A stretch of 64,000 bases of DNA from JBPEWY01 sp965224095 (GCA_965224095.1 OZ245039.1:1178001-1242000); one strand, 5' to 3'; shown: positions 7,661 to 16,409, counted from the first letter of the stretch. Notes: generated from the sequence alone by a model not told the origin. Numbers and translations: made by a program.

Positions 7661-8173
7661 TCAGAAATGCAGCAGGGCATGTACTTTTTGTCCCAAAAGC
7701 TTTTCTCTTCCTTTGAGAAAATCGAGTTCTATTAAAAAATTACATTGTACAATCTCGCCTCCCATTTTGCGTACCAGATTACACACGGCTTTGGCGGTTC
7801 CTCCGGTAGCGAGTACATCGTCGTGAATAAGTACCTTCTCGCCGGGGAGAATAGCATCTTCGTGAATTTCCAAAATATCCGTTCCATATTCCAGTTCATA
7901 GTTTTCCTGGATAGTTTTGTATGGAAGTTTATTGGCTTTCCGTACCGGAATAAATCCGGCATTGAGTTCCTGGGCCATAATTGAAGCAAAGAAAAAACCA
8001 CGGCTTTCCATCCCCACTACCTTATCAACCTTTGCATTTCCTACCATATTTATCAGGGAGGCTGCTGCAAACTTAAAAGCAAGAGGATCGGCCAACAGTG
8101 GTGTAATATCTTTAAAAACAATACCCGGTTTGGGGAAATCGGCTACGTCTCTGATATAATCTTGTATTTCCAT
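7661..8173 (-). CDS. apt: Adenine phosphoribosyltransferase
   Basis: Salvages adenine to AMP with PRPP in the cytoplasm. The 170-aa length is standard. It shows the N-terminal IRDVADFPKPGIVFKDITPLL motif typical of Apt, the MESRGFFFA segment, and the PRPP-binding loop VLIHDDVLATGGTA near residue 114. Starts at ATG 8173, MEIQDYIRDV, matching the family. Convergent with the 49-aa gene, and the only neighbour on its 5' side is the divergent tRNA-Arg. Confidence 0.96.
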   Translation of the reverse strand: MEIQDYIRDVADFPKPGIVFKDITPLLADPLAFKFAAASLINMVGNAKVDKVVGMESRGFFFASIMAQELNAGFIPVRKANKLPYKTIQENYELEYGTDILEIHEDAILPGEKVLIHDDVLATGGTAKAVCNLVRKMGGEIVQCNFLIELDFLKGREKLLGQKVHALLHF

Positions 8174-8250
8174 ACTATAAAAATAGGAACCACCATGGGA
8201 ATATCCGAAAAAGAAGCGTGCTAATTTTAAAATTAAAAATCAATATCCCG

Positions 8251-8282
8251 TTTGCACAACATTGTAAAAGCCCTTATATTTG
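8251..8282 (+). promoter_or_regulatory. Promoter of tRNA-Arg
   Basis: TTTG at 8251-8254 and TATATTTG at 8275-8282, 20 bp apart, are a full match to the Bacteroidota -33/-7 promoter. The tRNA begins 12 bp downstream. Confidence 0.7.
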
Positions 8283-8294
8283 CACCCGCAAAAA

Positions 8295-8368
8295 GGCCTC
8301 GTGGCGCAACTGAATAGCGCATCTGATTACGGCTCAGAAGGTTGCAGGTTTGAATCCTGCCGAGGTCA
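8295..8368 (+). tRNA. tRNA-Arg (anticodon ACG)
   Basis: A 74-nt cloverleaf without encoded CCA. The acceptor stem GGCCTCG pairs with CGAGGTC (one G-U), the anticodon loop TTACGGC carries ACG in a 5-bp stem TCTGA/TCAGA, and the T arm is GCAGG TTTGAAT CCTGC. The 3' end is the integration site of the element that follows: 14 bp of it (8356-8369) recur four times near 20.6-21.1 kb. Confidence 0.95.
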
Positions 8369-8369
8369 C
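8356..8369 (+). repeat. Left attachment core (attL) in tRNA-Arg 3' end
   Basis: CCTGCCGAGGTCAC, covering the 3' T-stem strand, acceptor strand and discriminator of the tRNA. Exact copies lie at 20587, 20723, 20921 and 21119. Confidence 0.85.
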
Positions 8370-8392
8370 GGAAAGACTATATTTCATATTCA

Positions 8393-8434
8393 AAAAGCCT
8401 GAAATCTACTGATTATCAGGCTTTTAATTTTTTT
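8393..8434 (+). terminator. Island-supplied terminator behind tRNA-Arg
   Basis: AAAAGCCTGA and TCAGGCTTTT pair around a 13-nt loop and run into AATTTTTTT. The element brings its own terminator for the tRNA it inserts into. Confidence 0.75.
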
Positions 8435-8470
8435 CACTTCTATTTGATATCACTTAAAATCAACCGTTCT

Positions 8471-8491
8471 GGTGTACAATTCGGTGTACAT
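8471..8491 (+). repeat. Double GGTGTACA box, left end (candidate integrase arm site)
   Basis: GGTGTACA at 8471-8478 and 8483-8490, separated by ATTC. The same arrangement (spacer TTTC), same orientation, is at 20508-20528 near the right end. Position and duplication suggest arm-type integrase binding; not proven. Confidence 0.6.
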
Positions 8492-8594
8492 TTAAAAAAT
8501 TCGCAAAATGGTCACCAGAATTCTGTTAAAAAATTGATTTTCAGTTTTTTACATCAATTATTTGTTCAAATTAAAAGTGATAAAATTGTGTATT

Positions 8595-9857
8595 ATGAAT
8601 ACTTCCTTCGCGACCATATTCTACCTTAGAAAGAGCCGTAAAAACCAAAATGGAGAAGCCCCGATATTCCTCAGGATCACTGTTGACGGGCAACGCGCGG
8701 AAACCAGTTTACGCCGTAAAGCAAATATAGAACAATGGAGCCCACAGGCCGGAAGGGTTTTGGGTATAAAACCCCTGCAAAAAAACCTTAACAGATACCT
8801 CGATGAGATCCAGGCCAAACTCTATAAAATCGAAAGCCAGTTCGTCACCGAAGGAACCCCCTACACCGCCAAAATGATCCTGAACGCCTTTTTAGGGAGA
8901 GACAAAAAGCAAAAAATGGTTTTGGAACTCTATCAGGAACACAACGATGAAATTGCCGAATTGGTTGGCAAGGAATTCTCTTATGGAGCCTTTCAACGCC
9001 ATATTCGCACCCAAAGACATCTTACCGCCTTTATAAAGAAGGAATATCATTGCAACGACCTTCCACTTAAACGAATTGATCTGCGCTTTATAAAACGCTT
9101 TGAACACTATTTAAAAACCAAAAACATTGGTGGACAAAACACCATTACCAAGTATGTAGTCAATTTTAAAAAGATCATTCGCATTGCCTATGCACACGAT
9201 TGGATTCAAAAAGACCCCTTTTATCACTGGAAGGCAGTTTGGAAACCCGTAGAGCGAGAAGCCCTAACCGAACGAGAACTACAAATTTTAATGAATAAAG
9301 CCTTTGATCTTAAACGACTTAATCAGGTAAAAGACATCTTTCTGTTTTCCTGTTTCACCGGATTGTCGTTTTCCGATGTTCAAAAACTATCGGATAAGGA
9401 TATTGTATTAGGTATTAAAGGGGATCGATGGATTAAAATTTACCGAACCAAAACAGAGGTTAAAAGCAGTGTTCCTTTGCTCCCCGCAGCCGAAACTATT
9501 CTTAAAAAATACGAAGCTATTAAAATCAGTAAAAACACCCCTCTCCTGCTTCCGGTAATCAGTAATGTAAAAACCAATGCCTATTTAAAGGAGATCGGTG
9601 ATCTGTGCCGTATTAAAAAGAAACTTACTTTTCATCTGGCACGCCATACATTTGCAACCACAGTCACATTAGCAAACGGAGTACCTATAGAATCGGTAAG
9701 CAGAATGTTAGGACATCGTTCCTTAAAAACCACACAGATTTACGCCAAGGTAGTAGATAGAAAACTAAGGGACGACATGCAAAAAATACGATATAAGTAT
9801 ACCCAAAGTCATTTAAAGGTGATCCGTAGTAATGATTCCAACGGAACCAATTTTTAA
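8595..9857 (+). CDS. Tyrosine recombinase (integrase) of the island
   Basis: A 420-aa site-specific recombinase expected to integrate the element at tRNA-Arg. N-terminal residues 5-90 form the arm-binding domain common in Bacteroidota integrases (FYLRKSRKNQNGEAPIFLRI), residues 105-205 the SAM-like core-binding domain, and the C-terminal half the catalytic domain. HLARHTFAT (near 346) gives the His-x-x-Arg pair, LGHRSLKTTQIYAKV (near 372) the second His and the nucleophile Tyr. The first catalytic Arg is absent: the box reads FTGLSFSDV with Ser in its place, as known for the CTnDOT integrase. I use the ATG at 8595 (MNTSFATIFYLRK); the start at 8562 adds 11 unlikely residues. Confidence 0.93.
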   Translation: MNTSFATIFYLRKSRKNQNGEAPIFLRITVDGQRAETSLRRKANIEQWSPQAGRVLGIKPLQKNLNRYLDEIQAKLYKIESQFVTEGTPYTAKMILNAFLGRDKKQKMVLELYQEHNDEIAELVGKEFSYGAFQRHIRTQRHLTAFIKKEYHCNDLPLKRIDLRFIKRFEHYLKTKNIGGQNTITKYVVNFKKIIRIAYAHDWIQKDPFYHWKAVWKPVEREALTERELQILMNKAFDLKRLNQVKDIFLFSCFTGLSFSDVQKLSDKDIVLGIKGDRWIKIYRTKTEVKSSVPLLPAAETILKKYEAIKISKNTPLLLPVISNVKTNAYLKEIGDLCRIKKKLTFHLARHTFATTVTLANGVPIESVSRMLGHRSLKTTQIYAKVVDRKLRDDMQKIRYKYTQSHLKVIRSNDSNGTNF

Positions 9858-10190
9858 TTTCTTCTTGGGTTAGACCAAGTATAGGATTAAGCCCCCAAAG
9901 CTTACCATAACTTGGGCGCGTGGTTCCTATTTCGATTTTATAGCATTCGGGAAGATACGCGTTAAATAAAATCGGAAAAGGACGCGCAAAGAAATGCAAA
10001 TAAGAGTTTTCAAAACACGGAGGCTTAAGCCGATTAGTTTTGAAAGCAAGAGGATAACACGCCAAGGCCGTGTTATGTTTTGTAATTGATTAAAAATCAA
10101 TTAGTTACAAATAGTCGATCAAAAACTTTTGTAGCAAAAAGTGGGTCAAAGCCTTGGGAAGGCCTATAAACACTGAAAAAAATTACTGTA
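9858..10190. other. Palindrome-rich intergenic region between integrase and mobilization gene
   Basis: No believable gene. Inverted repeats are dense: GGCTTAAGCC at 10022-10031, ATAACACG/CGTGTTAT at 10054-10076, TAATTGATT/AATCAATTA at 10083-10103, and GCCTT/AAGGC at 10151-10163. Such clusters upstream of mob genes often hold the origin of transfer and operators, so this is an oriT candidate by position only. Confidence 0.35.
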
Positions 10191-10772
10191 ATGGAAACCA
10201 AAAAGAAGAAAAAAAGCGATTTTTCAGCTATTAGTATCAATCGCATCGTAGCAGAACGATTTAGGGAGTATTCAAAGAAAACATCAAAGTCGCATACCCT
10301 CACCTTAGAACTCATGATGGACTTTTTTGAAGGAGCCAAGATATCTCCAAAAAACACCTATCTGATGAACTATATGGGTATGCATCATTATTTTAATAAA
10401 CGGATGGATTATATAGAAGAACTACTCAAAAACTGGGATAAGAACAGTCCTATTCATAATGTACACAGAATGTTAAGTAAATTATTTGAATATGAAGAAA
10501 AGAAGGAACCGGAAATGGTAGAAATAAAGTTTCAAAAGTTAACCAGAGATGAATGGAATAAATTGGAAGAAAAGGTTTCCAAAAAGGAGCATGATAAACT
10601 AAAAGAAAAGTATAAAACCCAATGTAGAACTTTTTTAAGCATGCTTGAAAAGATAAAACACATTGAACCTCGATTCGGAAAGCCTTATTATAAAATTGAA
10701 ACTGACGCAACTAAAGTTGCTGTGTTAAAACAAAAACTACAACGTGAATTGGAAAGTCACCAAACAACATAG
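10191..10772 (+). CDS. BfmA/BtgA family mobilization protein
   Basis: A 193-aa accessory mobilization protein that, in Bacteroides mobilizable elements, binds the origin of transfer and works with the relaxase encoded just downstream. The N-terminus is Lys-rich (METKKKKKSDF) followed by AISINRIVAERFREYSKKTSKSHTLTLELMMDFF, a ribbon-helix-helix-like DNA-binding segment; the rest is helical and charged. Here no relaxase follows: the next 390 bp are non-coding with a strong hairpin. Either the relaxase was lost, or the element uses one supplied elsewhere. Confidence 0.8.
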   Translation: METKKKKKSDFSAISINRIVAERFREYSKKTSKSHTLTLELMMDFFEGAKISPKNTYLMNYMGMHHYFNKRMDYIEELLKNWDKNSPIHNVHRMLSKLFEYEEKKEPEMVEIKFQKLTRDEWNKLEEKVSKKEHDKLKEKYKTQCRTFLSMLEKIKHIEPRFGKPYYKIETDATKVAVLKQKLQRELESHQTT

Positions 10773-10852
10773 GGTTTGTTCGGAAAGATTTTGGGGCTTG
10801 CAGCGCTACGCAAAACTCCGTTTGCTTTTCCTTGCAACCTCCGGGCGCAAGG

Positions 10853-10888
10853 CAAGATGTGTCTTTGTGGCAACAAAGACACATCTTG
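10853..10888. repeat. Perfect 16-bp inverted repeat downstream of the mobilization gene
   Basis: CAAGATGTGTCTTTGT (10853-10868) pairs perfectly with ACAAAGACACATCTTG (10873-10888) around a 4-nt loop. There is no T tract on either side, so it does not look like a terminator. It lies where the relaxase gene would be expected. It may be a transfer-origin hairpin or a decayed repeat; nothing else was recognised in 10773-11167. Confidence 0.75.
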
Positions 10889-11167
10889 ACCTTAGAAAAA
10901 CTTTAATCAAGAAGCCTTCTTTGTACTTTAAAGACTTAAGTGACAAAAATCATTTGGATTAGGATAATTATTACTTCATAGCTCGAAAAAGTATCTTTAA
11001 AGTAAATAATATATTGTATGATTTAATAATCCTGTGTATATTGAAGAAGTAAAGATTGAATATCCAAACTTTACTCTTTTTACCTCCTCCTCCAAACCCT
11101 TAATTGAATAGATAAGGAATACAAACCCAATGGGTTTATACAATGTTTGTGAGCAAGCTAAACCGAA

Positions 11168-12280
11168 TTGATGAACAGAACAATTTTATATTATCCAACT
11201 ATAGATATCCCAAGAAATAGTTGGTTAAAACACGCATTACTATATTGGGATGAAGTCAGTTCAATTATTCCATCGACTAATGATGATAGGTTTTTATACG
11301 ATTTATCACCAGATATTCAATATTTAATTGGAGAAGAACAATTCAGACCAATCCAACCTGAAACACTAATCTCGGGAGAAAACAATTGGGATAAGTTTCA
11401 ACAATTTCAAGAAGAATTTCGACAGGTTGTTTTAGATCCAAACTTTGAAAGATATAGAAACCGAATTTCTAATAGCGCAAATGATCATAGAATTCACCAA
11501 AATAAAGTAGAACAAATAGGAGGAAGAATTCATCAAAACAAAACTTCAGTTGGACTTTTTTATTTTCTCGAAGATTTAGGATTAGCGACACGAGAAGATA
11601 ATGATGAATGGCTAATATTTGAGCATAACACAGCATTACTTTATATGTCACTTTTAGCAAAATATCTTGCCGATGTTGACAGTGAACAAACAACTATTGG
11701 AACAGATCTCATTGCATATGAAAAATTCAATTTTAAACGCGTTAGAAAGAATGGTGGCTTTCCCGTAGTTTCATTCGACCTAAACAATATTTTACCAACT
11801 CCGAATAAAAATGTTTCGTTGGAACAAATAATCCAGTTCAAAAGACGAAGAACAGATAATCTTCGCCATTTTAAAAGAATAATTTCCGACTTCCAAACTG
11901 AAATATCAAATTCGGAATCAAATGCTGAATTAAAAGAATCTGCGATAAACTTTCAAGAGAATTTAATTAATGGGGTTCAGGATTTGACCGCTGTTTTACG
12001 TGATTCAAATATTGAAAGCACTTTAAAAACTTTTAAGAGTTTAATAAACCTTAAATCACCTACATTATGGACAACAACTGGAACTATATTAAACAGTCAT
12101 TTAGACTATATTCATTTACCCATCAATTTAACGGTAATTGGAATATCTGCAATGGCAGCATTGGAATTGTCAACTAAATATATTGAAACAAGAAATAAGC
12201 AAATGGCCGAAACGAGACAATCACCATTTTCATATTTATATTATGCAAAAAAAAGTGGAATTATAAATAGAAGATGGTAA
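11168..12280 (+). CDS. DUF6236-like protein (370 aa), island cargo
   Basis: The N-terminus RTILYYPTIDIPRNSWLKHALLYWDEVSSIIP is the kind of opening I associate with DUF6236 proteins, whose function is unknown. The rest is soluble and largely helical, with a basic stretch near 225 (QFKRRRTDNLRHFKRII) and a moderately hydrophobic patch near 315-345 (LPINLTVIGISAMAALEL). No signal peptide and no catalytic motif that I can name. As the first cargo gene behind the mobilization module it could serve defence or regulation, but nothing in the sequence shows this. Codon use and base composition are AT-rich like the rest of the island. Confidence 0.6.
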   Translation: MMNRTILYYPTIDIPRNSWLKHALLYWDEVSSIIPSTNDDRFLYDLSPDIQYLIGEEQFRPIQPETLISGENNWDKFQQFQEEFRQVVLDPNFERYRNRISNSANDHRIHQNKVEQIGGRIHQNKTSVGLFYFLEDLGLATREDNDEWLIFEHNTALLYMSLLAKYLADVDSEQTTIGTDLIAYEKFNFKRVRKNGGFPVVSFDLNNILPTPNKNVSLEQIIQFKRRRTDNLRHFKRIISDFQTEISNSESNAELKESAINFQENLINGVQDLTAVLRDSNIESTLKTFKSLINLKSPTLWTTTGTILNSHLDYIHLPINLTVIGISAMAALELSTKYIETRNKQMAETRQSPFSYLYYAKKSGIINRRW

Positions 12281-12305
12281 AAAAACTAATGGCAATAGTG
12301 TGAAT

Positions 12306-12537
12306 ATCTTATTGCGACAGAATTGCTCATATAAACTCATTAGAATTTCCAGATTTAGATGAATTCTTAAATTTTGACAATTATATAAGACCATTAATAA
12401 TACAAGCAAATAAAATTGGTGATTTTATTTGGGGTAAAGAGATTAATGTAAAATTCAATCTTGGATTATATGAAGGAATTTTAGAAAAGAAAATCAAGAT
12501 TTCGGTTGAAAAAAGAAAACAGTTCCCATCAAAATAA
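12306..12537 (+). pseudogene. Orphan 3' ORF remnant, no start codon
   Basis: An open frame of about 77 codons follows a TGA and contains no ATG near its start. It reads EFPDLDEFLNFDNYIRPLII then IKISVEKRKQFPSK and a stop at 12537. The composition is protein-like. It looks like the tail of a gene whose 5' part was lost when the neighbouring DUF6236-like gene arrived. Family not recognised. Confidence 0.35.
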
Positions 12538-12601
12538 ATGGTCTGTAACATTTGGATAGGATATATAATCCACTTCCATTAATAATAAAACCTAACAAGT
12601 T

Positions 12602-13768
12602 ATGCGAAATTATAATCACCCTTTTAACAAATTATTTTTTTATTTCTGTTTTCTTATTTCTTCAATTTGTTATTCACAGTATAAAATAAATGATGATGAG
12701 TTACGTGATTTCTTCAGTTCTATTTTATATTTAAAGGAAAACTCTTCTAAAACAGAAAAAATAAATGGAAAATTATATGAAGTCGTCTATAGAGACCCAT
12801 GGACTGGTAACATATTAGAACATAAGAAACCAAGTATTGGTAGTGGTTTTTTTATAGCGAGAGGTATAGATATATATCTTGTTACTGCGGAACATGTTGC
12901 TAGAATGTTAACTAGTTCAAGTAAAGTGAAATTTAAAGGATCGGATGGACAAAAAAAGGAATTCAAATTTTCAGATTTAAGAAAGGACAGAAATATTCCC
13001 AAAAGGTTGAATTGGACTAGGCACCCTGAAGCAGATGTAGCGGTTTTACACATTGGAATATTTAATGAAGTTATTGAAGATATAAGACCTTTAGACTACG
13101 ATTCCCTTGAAAGAACTTTGAGTGCCCCAAATAGATTTAATGAAATTACAATACTTGGTTTTCCTCTCGGATTAGGTTTAACACCGGATACAATATCACC
13201 AATTTCTCTTAACACCCATCCGGCAAGTGACATTGTATATTTCCCGCGTTTTGATAATGATATTATAAACCCATTTATAATCATGGACGATCCCAGTGTG
13301 GGTGGCTTCAGTGGTGGCCCCGCAATGGAAATAAGAAAAACACCAAATAATTTTCCTATGATAGAAGGACAACCTGTTAGATTTCAACCCAAAATTATAG
13401 GCTTGGTTCATGGTACGTTGGGAGGAGGTTTTTCGGCAATAGTGCCTGCATTCCAAATTAAAGAAACATTAGAATTGGCTCCAAAGTATAGTGGCGAATA
13501 TGTGTTTTATTATTCTAATGGTAATATTTGGTCAAAACGGATTTACAAAAATGGGCTTCCGTGGACAGTTATGTCTAACTTTGACCTTAATGGAAACCCC
13601 CAAGAAAAAGGGACGTTAAAAAATGGAGAAGGGACACTTTATTTCTGGAATGAAAATGGTACTTATGCCGAAGTGCTAACCTTTAAGAATGGAGACTACA
13701 CAGGTGGTGTGTATGTTTTTAAAGATAAAAAAAACTTTAAATCATCAATAAAATTGGATAAAAATTAA
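12602..13768 (+). CDS. Secreted trypsin-like serine protease with MORN-like C-terminal repeats
   Basis: A 388-aa exported protease. Signal peptide at residues 1-25 (LFFYFCFLISSICYSQ). The chymotrypsin-fold triad is visible in order: His in LVTAEHVA near 96, Asp in EADVAVLHI near 144, Ser in GGFSGGPAM near 236, with GSGFFIA before the His as usual. The last ~90 residues hold short repeats of the type YYSNGNIWSKRIYKNG, LNGNPQEKGTLKNGEGTLYFWNENG, which resemble MORN/toxin-repeat antitoxin-type segments found in Bacteroidota surface proteins. Substrate unknown. It stands alone between two unrelated genes. Confidence 0.8.
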   Translation: MRNYNHPFNKLFFYFCFLISSICYSQYKINDDELRDFFSSILYLKENSSKTEKINGKLYEVVYRDPWTGNILEHKKPSIGSGFFIARGIDIYLVTAEHVARMLTSSSKVKFKGSDGQKKEFKFSDLRKDRNIPKRLNWTRHPEADVAVLHIGIFNEVIEDIRPLDYDSLERTLSAPNRFNEITILGFPLGLGLTPDTISPISLNTHPASDIVYFPRFDNDIINPFIIMDDPSVGGFSGGPAMEIRKTPNNFPMIEGQPVRFQPKIIGLVHGTLGGGFSAIVPAFQIKETLELAPKYSGEYVFYYSNGNIWSKRIYKNGLPWTVMSNFDLNGNPQEKGTLKNGEGTLYFWNENGTYAEVLTFKNGDYTGGVYVFKDKKNFKSSIKLDKN

Positions 13769-13866
13769 AGTCCATGCGAAATAATATATAATCACATTTA
13801 CGGTAATTATATGAGGTCGAAACGAGTTTTCAGATAGGCTACCGTTACATATCATTAAAATAATAC

Positions 13867-14352
13867 ATGAATTTGGACGAAATCTCAGTTTATAAAAGAG
13901 CAATGCGATTAGCAAGTTTAGCAATGTGGACATTAAACTTACAATTACGTAGACTGAGAACAACTGAACCTGAAGATGATGAATTCATTAAGCGTAAAAT
14001 AGCCGACTTTCAGTTTTATATATTGGCTTTGACAAAACTTCGTAGCGCTGGAAAACTACTAAGTAAAATAAAATCTTTGAAATCTTTAATTACCCCAAAT
14101 ATAAAAGCTTTTGATTCTGAACTACCTTTTCTAACGTCGATAAGAAATGTAGATCAACATTTTGATGAATACGCTCTGAATAAAGGGCACAATAAGAAAG
14201 TAGATAAAACCATGCTAGAAACTATATGGATTGAAGATGAAACATGGAATTGGCTAGATTACAAAATTAATTTGCAATCTGCATATGAGGCTGCAATTGA
14301 ATTTTACAAAGCAATGGATGATATTGGAAAACATATTCCCGATAATAAGTGA
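13867..14352 (+). CDS. Small all-helical protein with HEPN-type motif RNVDQH
   Basis: A 161-aa cytoplasmic protein, helix-rich throughout, with no signal peptide. Residues 93-98 read RNVDQH, an exact fit to the R-[N/D/H]-x3-H RNase signature of HEPN domains, in a predicted helix in the second half as in many HEPN proteins (IRNVDQHFDEYALNKG). HEPN proteins are often RNA-cleaving toxins or abortive-infection effectors. A six-residue motif alone is weak proof, and no MNT antitoxin lies next to it. The gene is flanked by a secreted protease and a lipoprotein gene, so it is probably an independent cargo gene. Confidence 0.55.
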   Translation: MNLDEISVYKRAMRLASLAMWTLNLQLRRLRTTEPEDDEFIKRKIADFQFYILALTKLRSAGKLLSKIKSLKSLITPNIKAFDSELPFLTSIRNVDQHFDEYALNKGHNKKVDKTMLETIWIEDETWNWLDYKINLQSAYEAAIEFYKAMDDIGKHIPDNK

Positions 14353-14377
14353 AAAATTACATACAACAATATACACC

Positions 14378-15910
14378 GTGAAAAGCTTAATCCTCCAAAT
14401 CCTAATCTTGACTTTTCTAACCACTTCTTGCGAATCGCAAGAACTAAATGTGACTTATGACAATATTGAAATTAATATTCCCGGAAGGCCAGGGCCATGG
14501 TTAAAATATGGCACTGATTTCTATTGCTATTTTAAAACTGATAATGACAAATTTAGCTCAGGTTCTAACCATCAATTTTACATTCTTGATAAAATCGGAC
14601 AAATCAAATCGCAGATTGAAGTTCCGAAAAAGCTTCAGACTACTTACTACGATTTATACCTAAAAAATGATACAATATTTACAACGGAATATTATGACCA
14701 TAATACTTTTTATCTAGATCAAGAAAGTAATTCCTGGATAGAAACCAGGAAAAGAGAAGATATTTATTACGAAGATGAAGATTATTTAGTTTATTCTCTC
14801 GATTTTGGAGAATGGGGTGGAGTAACCTGGTTTAAAAATAAGCAGACCAATAAACAATTTGAGATAGGTGCAATTACACCATCAGTAAACAAGTTAGACA
14901 ATGCATACTATTTAACCACGGGTAAATCAATTCTCAAAATTGATGACCCGACAAAATTAGAAGAAAGCAAAGAGCCTTATATATACCAAAAAGCTGTTCT
15001 TGATGAAAGATTTCGTAGAGAAGGAAGTCACAGTACTAACGGGGCAGAAATAATTTTTGAATATAACAGTGACGACTATTTCAATCCAAAATTTTCACTA
15101 ACAACATCTTTTGTATCTCAGGACAAACTATATCATTTATTTCGAGACAGTTTAGGCACACAAATTGGTAGAATAATTGAAAATGAATTAGTCCCAATCT
15201 ATACTTTTGATTCTGATATCAAACCTTTTTACTGGCATTACGACACCAGAAATCCAATCCAAAATAATAATTTTCAAACTGTTCAATTTAATACTAACAA
15301 AGACAGTATTTATGGTATAATAGAAATCAATCCAAATAATGTGAATGTCGTTTATTTCAAAAACTCATACAAAGAACCAATCTATGGTAAGGATGAGATA
15401 AAAATATGGTTTGAAAAAACATTTGAATACTATTATTCGATATTTGACAAGTTAACACTGGATCAAATAGATAGTGTTGAGCAAAATATAAATGCAACAG
15501 ATATAACCCAAAAACATAAAATTTCCACTTATCACCTTGATGGACGAGATGTGGAAACACCCAGAATTTATCGAAAAATGGAAGATGGTGCATTAAAGTT
15601 AATTACAATGTATTACTATACAAAAGACTCAAGGAAAATTGAATTAATAAATTTTGAGTGGGGAGAATACAGAAATAAAAATCAAAGTACCATAGATGTT
15701 CCTGCATTAATGTCTGAAGGCCAAAAAGTAGTTACCCTTTACAAGCCAAAATATGATTGGATCTCAAATTATCTCAAAGGAAAATTTGGAGAGCCAACAA
15801 GCTACAGAAGTAAAAAAAGTGGTGAGGAACAGAAATGGGAAAAAGGTAATGTTACTGTTCTTTTGGACTATAGTAATAGATATCTAGAATTAATCATTTA
15901 TAAGAAATAA
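14378..15910 (+). CDS. Hypothetical lipoprotein (510 aa), GTG start
   Basis: From the GTG at 14378 the protein starts MKSLILQILILTFLTTSC, a clean lipoprotein signal with cysteine near residue 18. The ATG at 14285 overlaps the upstream gene by 68 bp and adds a non-signal-like leader, so I reject it. The mature part is rich in Tyr, Asp and Asn with short beta-strand-like runs (beta-propeller-like in appearance), no recognised domain. Expected on the outer membrane or periplasmic face. Island cargo of unknown role. Confidence 0.7.
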   Translation: MKSLILQILILTFLTTSCESQELNVTYDNIEINIPGRPGPWLKYGTDFYCYFKTDNDKFSSGSNHQFYILDKIGQIKSQIEVPKKLQTTYYDLYLKNDTIFTTEYYDHNTFYLDQESNSWIETRKREDIYYEDEDYLVYSLDFGEWGGVTWFKNKQTNKQFEIGAITPSVNKLDNAYYLTTGKSILKIDDPTKLEESKEPYIYQKAVLDERFRREGSHSTNGAEIIFEYNSDDYFNPKFSLTTSFVSQDKLYHLFRDSLGTQIGRIIENELVPIYTFDSDIKPFYWHYDTRNPIQNNNFQTVQFNTNKDSIYGIIEINPNNVNVVYFKNSYKEPIYGKDEIKIWFEKTFEYYYSIFDKLTLDQIDSVEQNINATDITQKHKISTYHLDGRDVETPRIYRKMEDGALKLITMYYYTKDSRKIELINFEWGEYRNKNQSTIDVPALMSEGQKVVTLYKPKYDWISNYLKGKFGEPTSYRSKKSGEEQKWEKGNVTVLLDYSNRYLELIIYKK

Positions 15911-15986
15911 AAACTTTACCCAATATTGATTATAACCAATTGGACTAAAGTAGCAAATGAGAGTATAAACTCAATTTCGTATTACA

Positions 15987-16409
15987 ATGGAAAACAAACC
16001 TTATCTAATTAGACGTATACTTGCAGCATTGGTGGATTATTCACTAATTTTTGCCTTATCCTACGCATATGCCTACTTTTTCGGAGAACCAAAGGATGGA
16101 GGAGGATATTCAATTAGCGGAATACATGCTTTTGTGCCTATTGTATTTTGGGGGATTCTAACAATTGGTATAGAACAATGGGTAGGTGCAACAATAGGTA
16201 ATGCCATTTTCGGATTAAAACCAACATCTCTTATACAACCGGATGGTAAACTCAGCATTTCACAATCCGTTAAAAGACACTTGCTAGATATTATTGACAT
16301 GAGTTTTATGGGCATTGTAGGTATAATAGCCATTATGAATACTGAAAAACATCAGCGTTTGGGAGACCTTTGGGCTAAAACTATTGTTAGCAAGGCTACT
16401 GGGTCATAA
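15987..16409 (+). CDS. RDD family membrane protein
   Basis: A 140-aa protein with the RDD pattern: RRILAALVDYSLIF, in which the family's Arg and Asp lie in the first membrane helix, a second helix (VFWGILTIGIEQW), the GNAIFGLKPTSL loop, and a final helix (GIVGIIAIMNTEKHQRLGDLWAKTIV) ending with the typical RLGDxxAxT motif. Role uncertain in general; some RDD proteins affect Na/H exchange or stress tolerance. Last plus-strand cargo gene before the block of minus-strand genes. Confidence 0.85.
   Translation: MENKPYLIRRILAALVDYSLIFALSYAYAYFFGEPKDGGGYSISGIHAFVPIVFWGILTIGIEQWVGATIGNAIFGLKPTSLIQPDGKLSISQSVKRHLLDIIDMSFMGIVGIIAIMNTEKHQRLGDLWAKTIVSKATGS

Noticed and set aside
9685..10065. 126-aa minus-strand ORF overlapping the integrase end
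   Set aside because: It lies over the integrase coding strand and palindromic sequence, and its translation is rich in Trp, Phe and Pro without domain likeness; a shadow ORF.
10853..10888. Rho-independent terminator of the mobilization gene
   Set aside because: Stem is perfect but no T tract follows on either strand.
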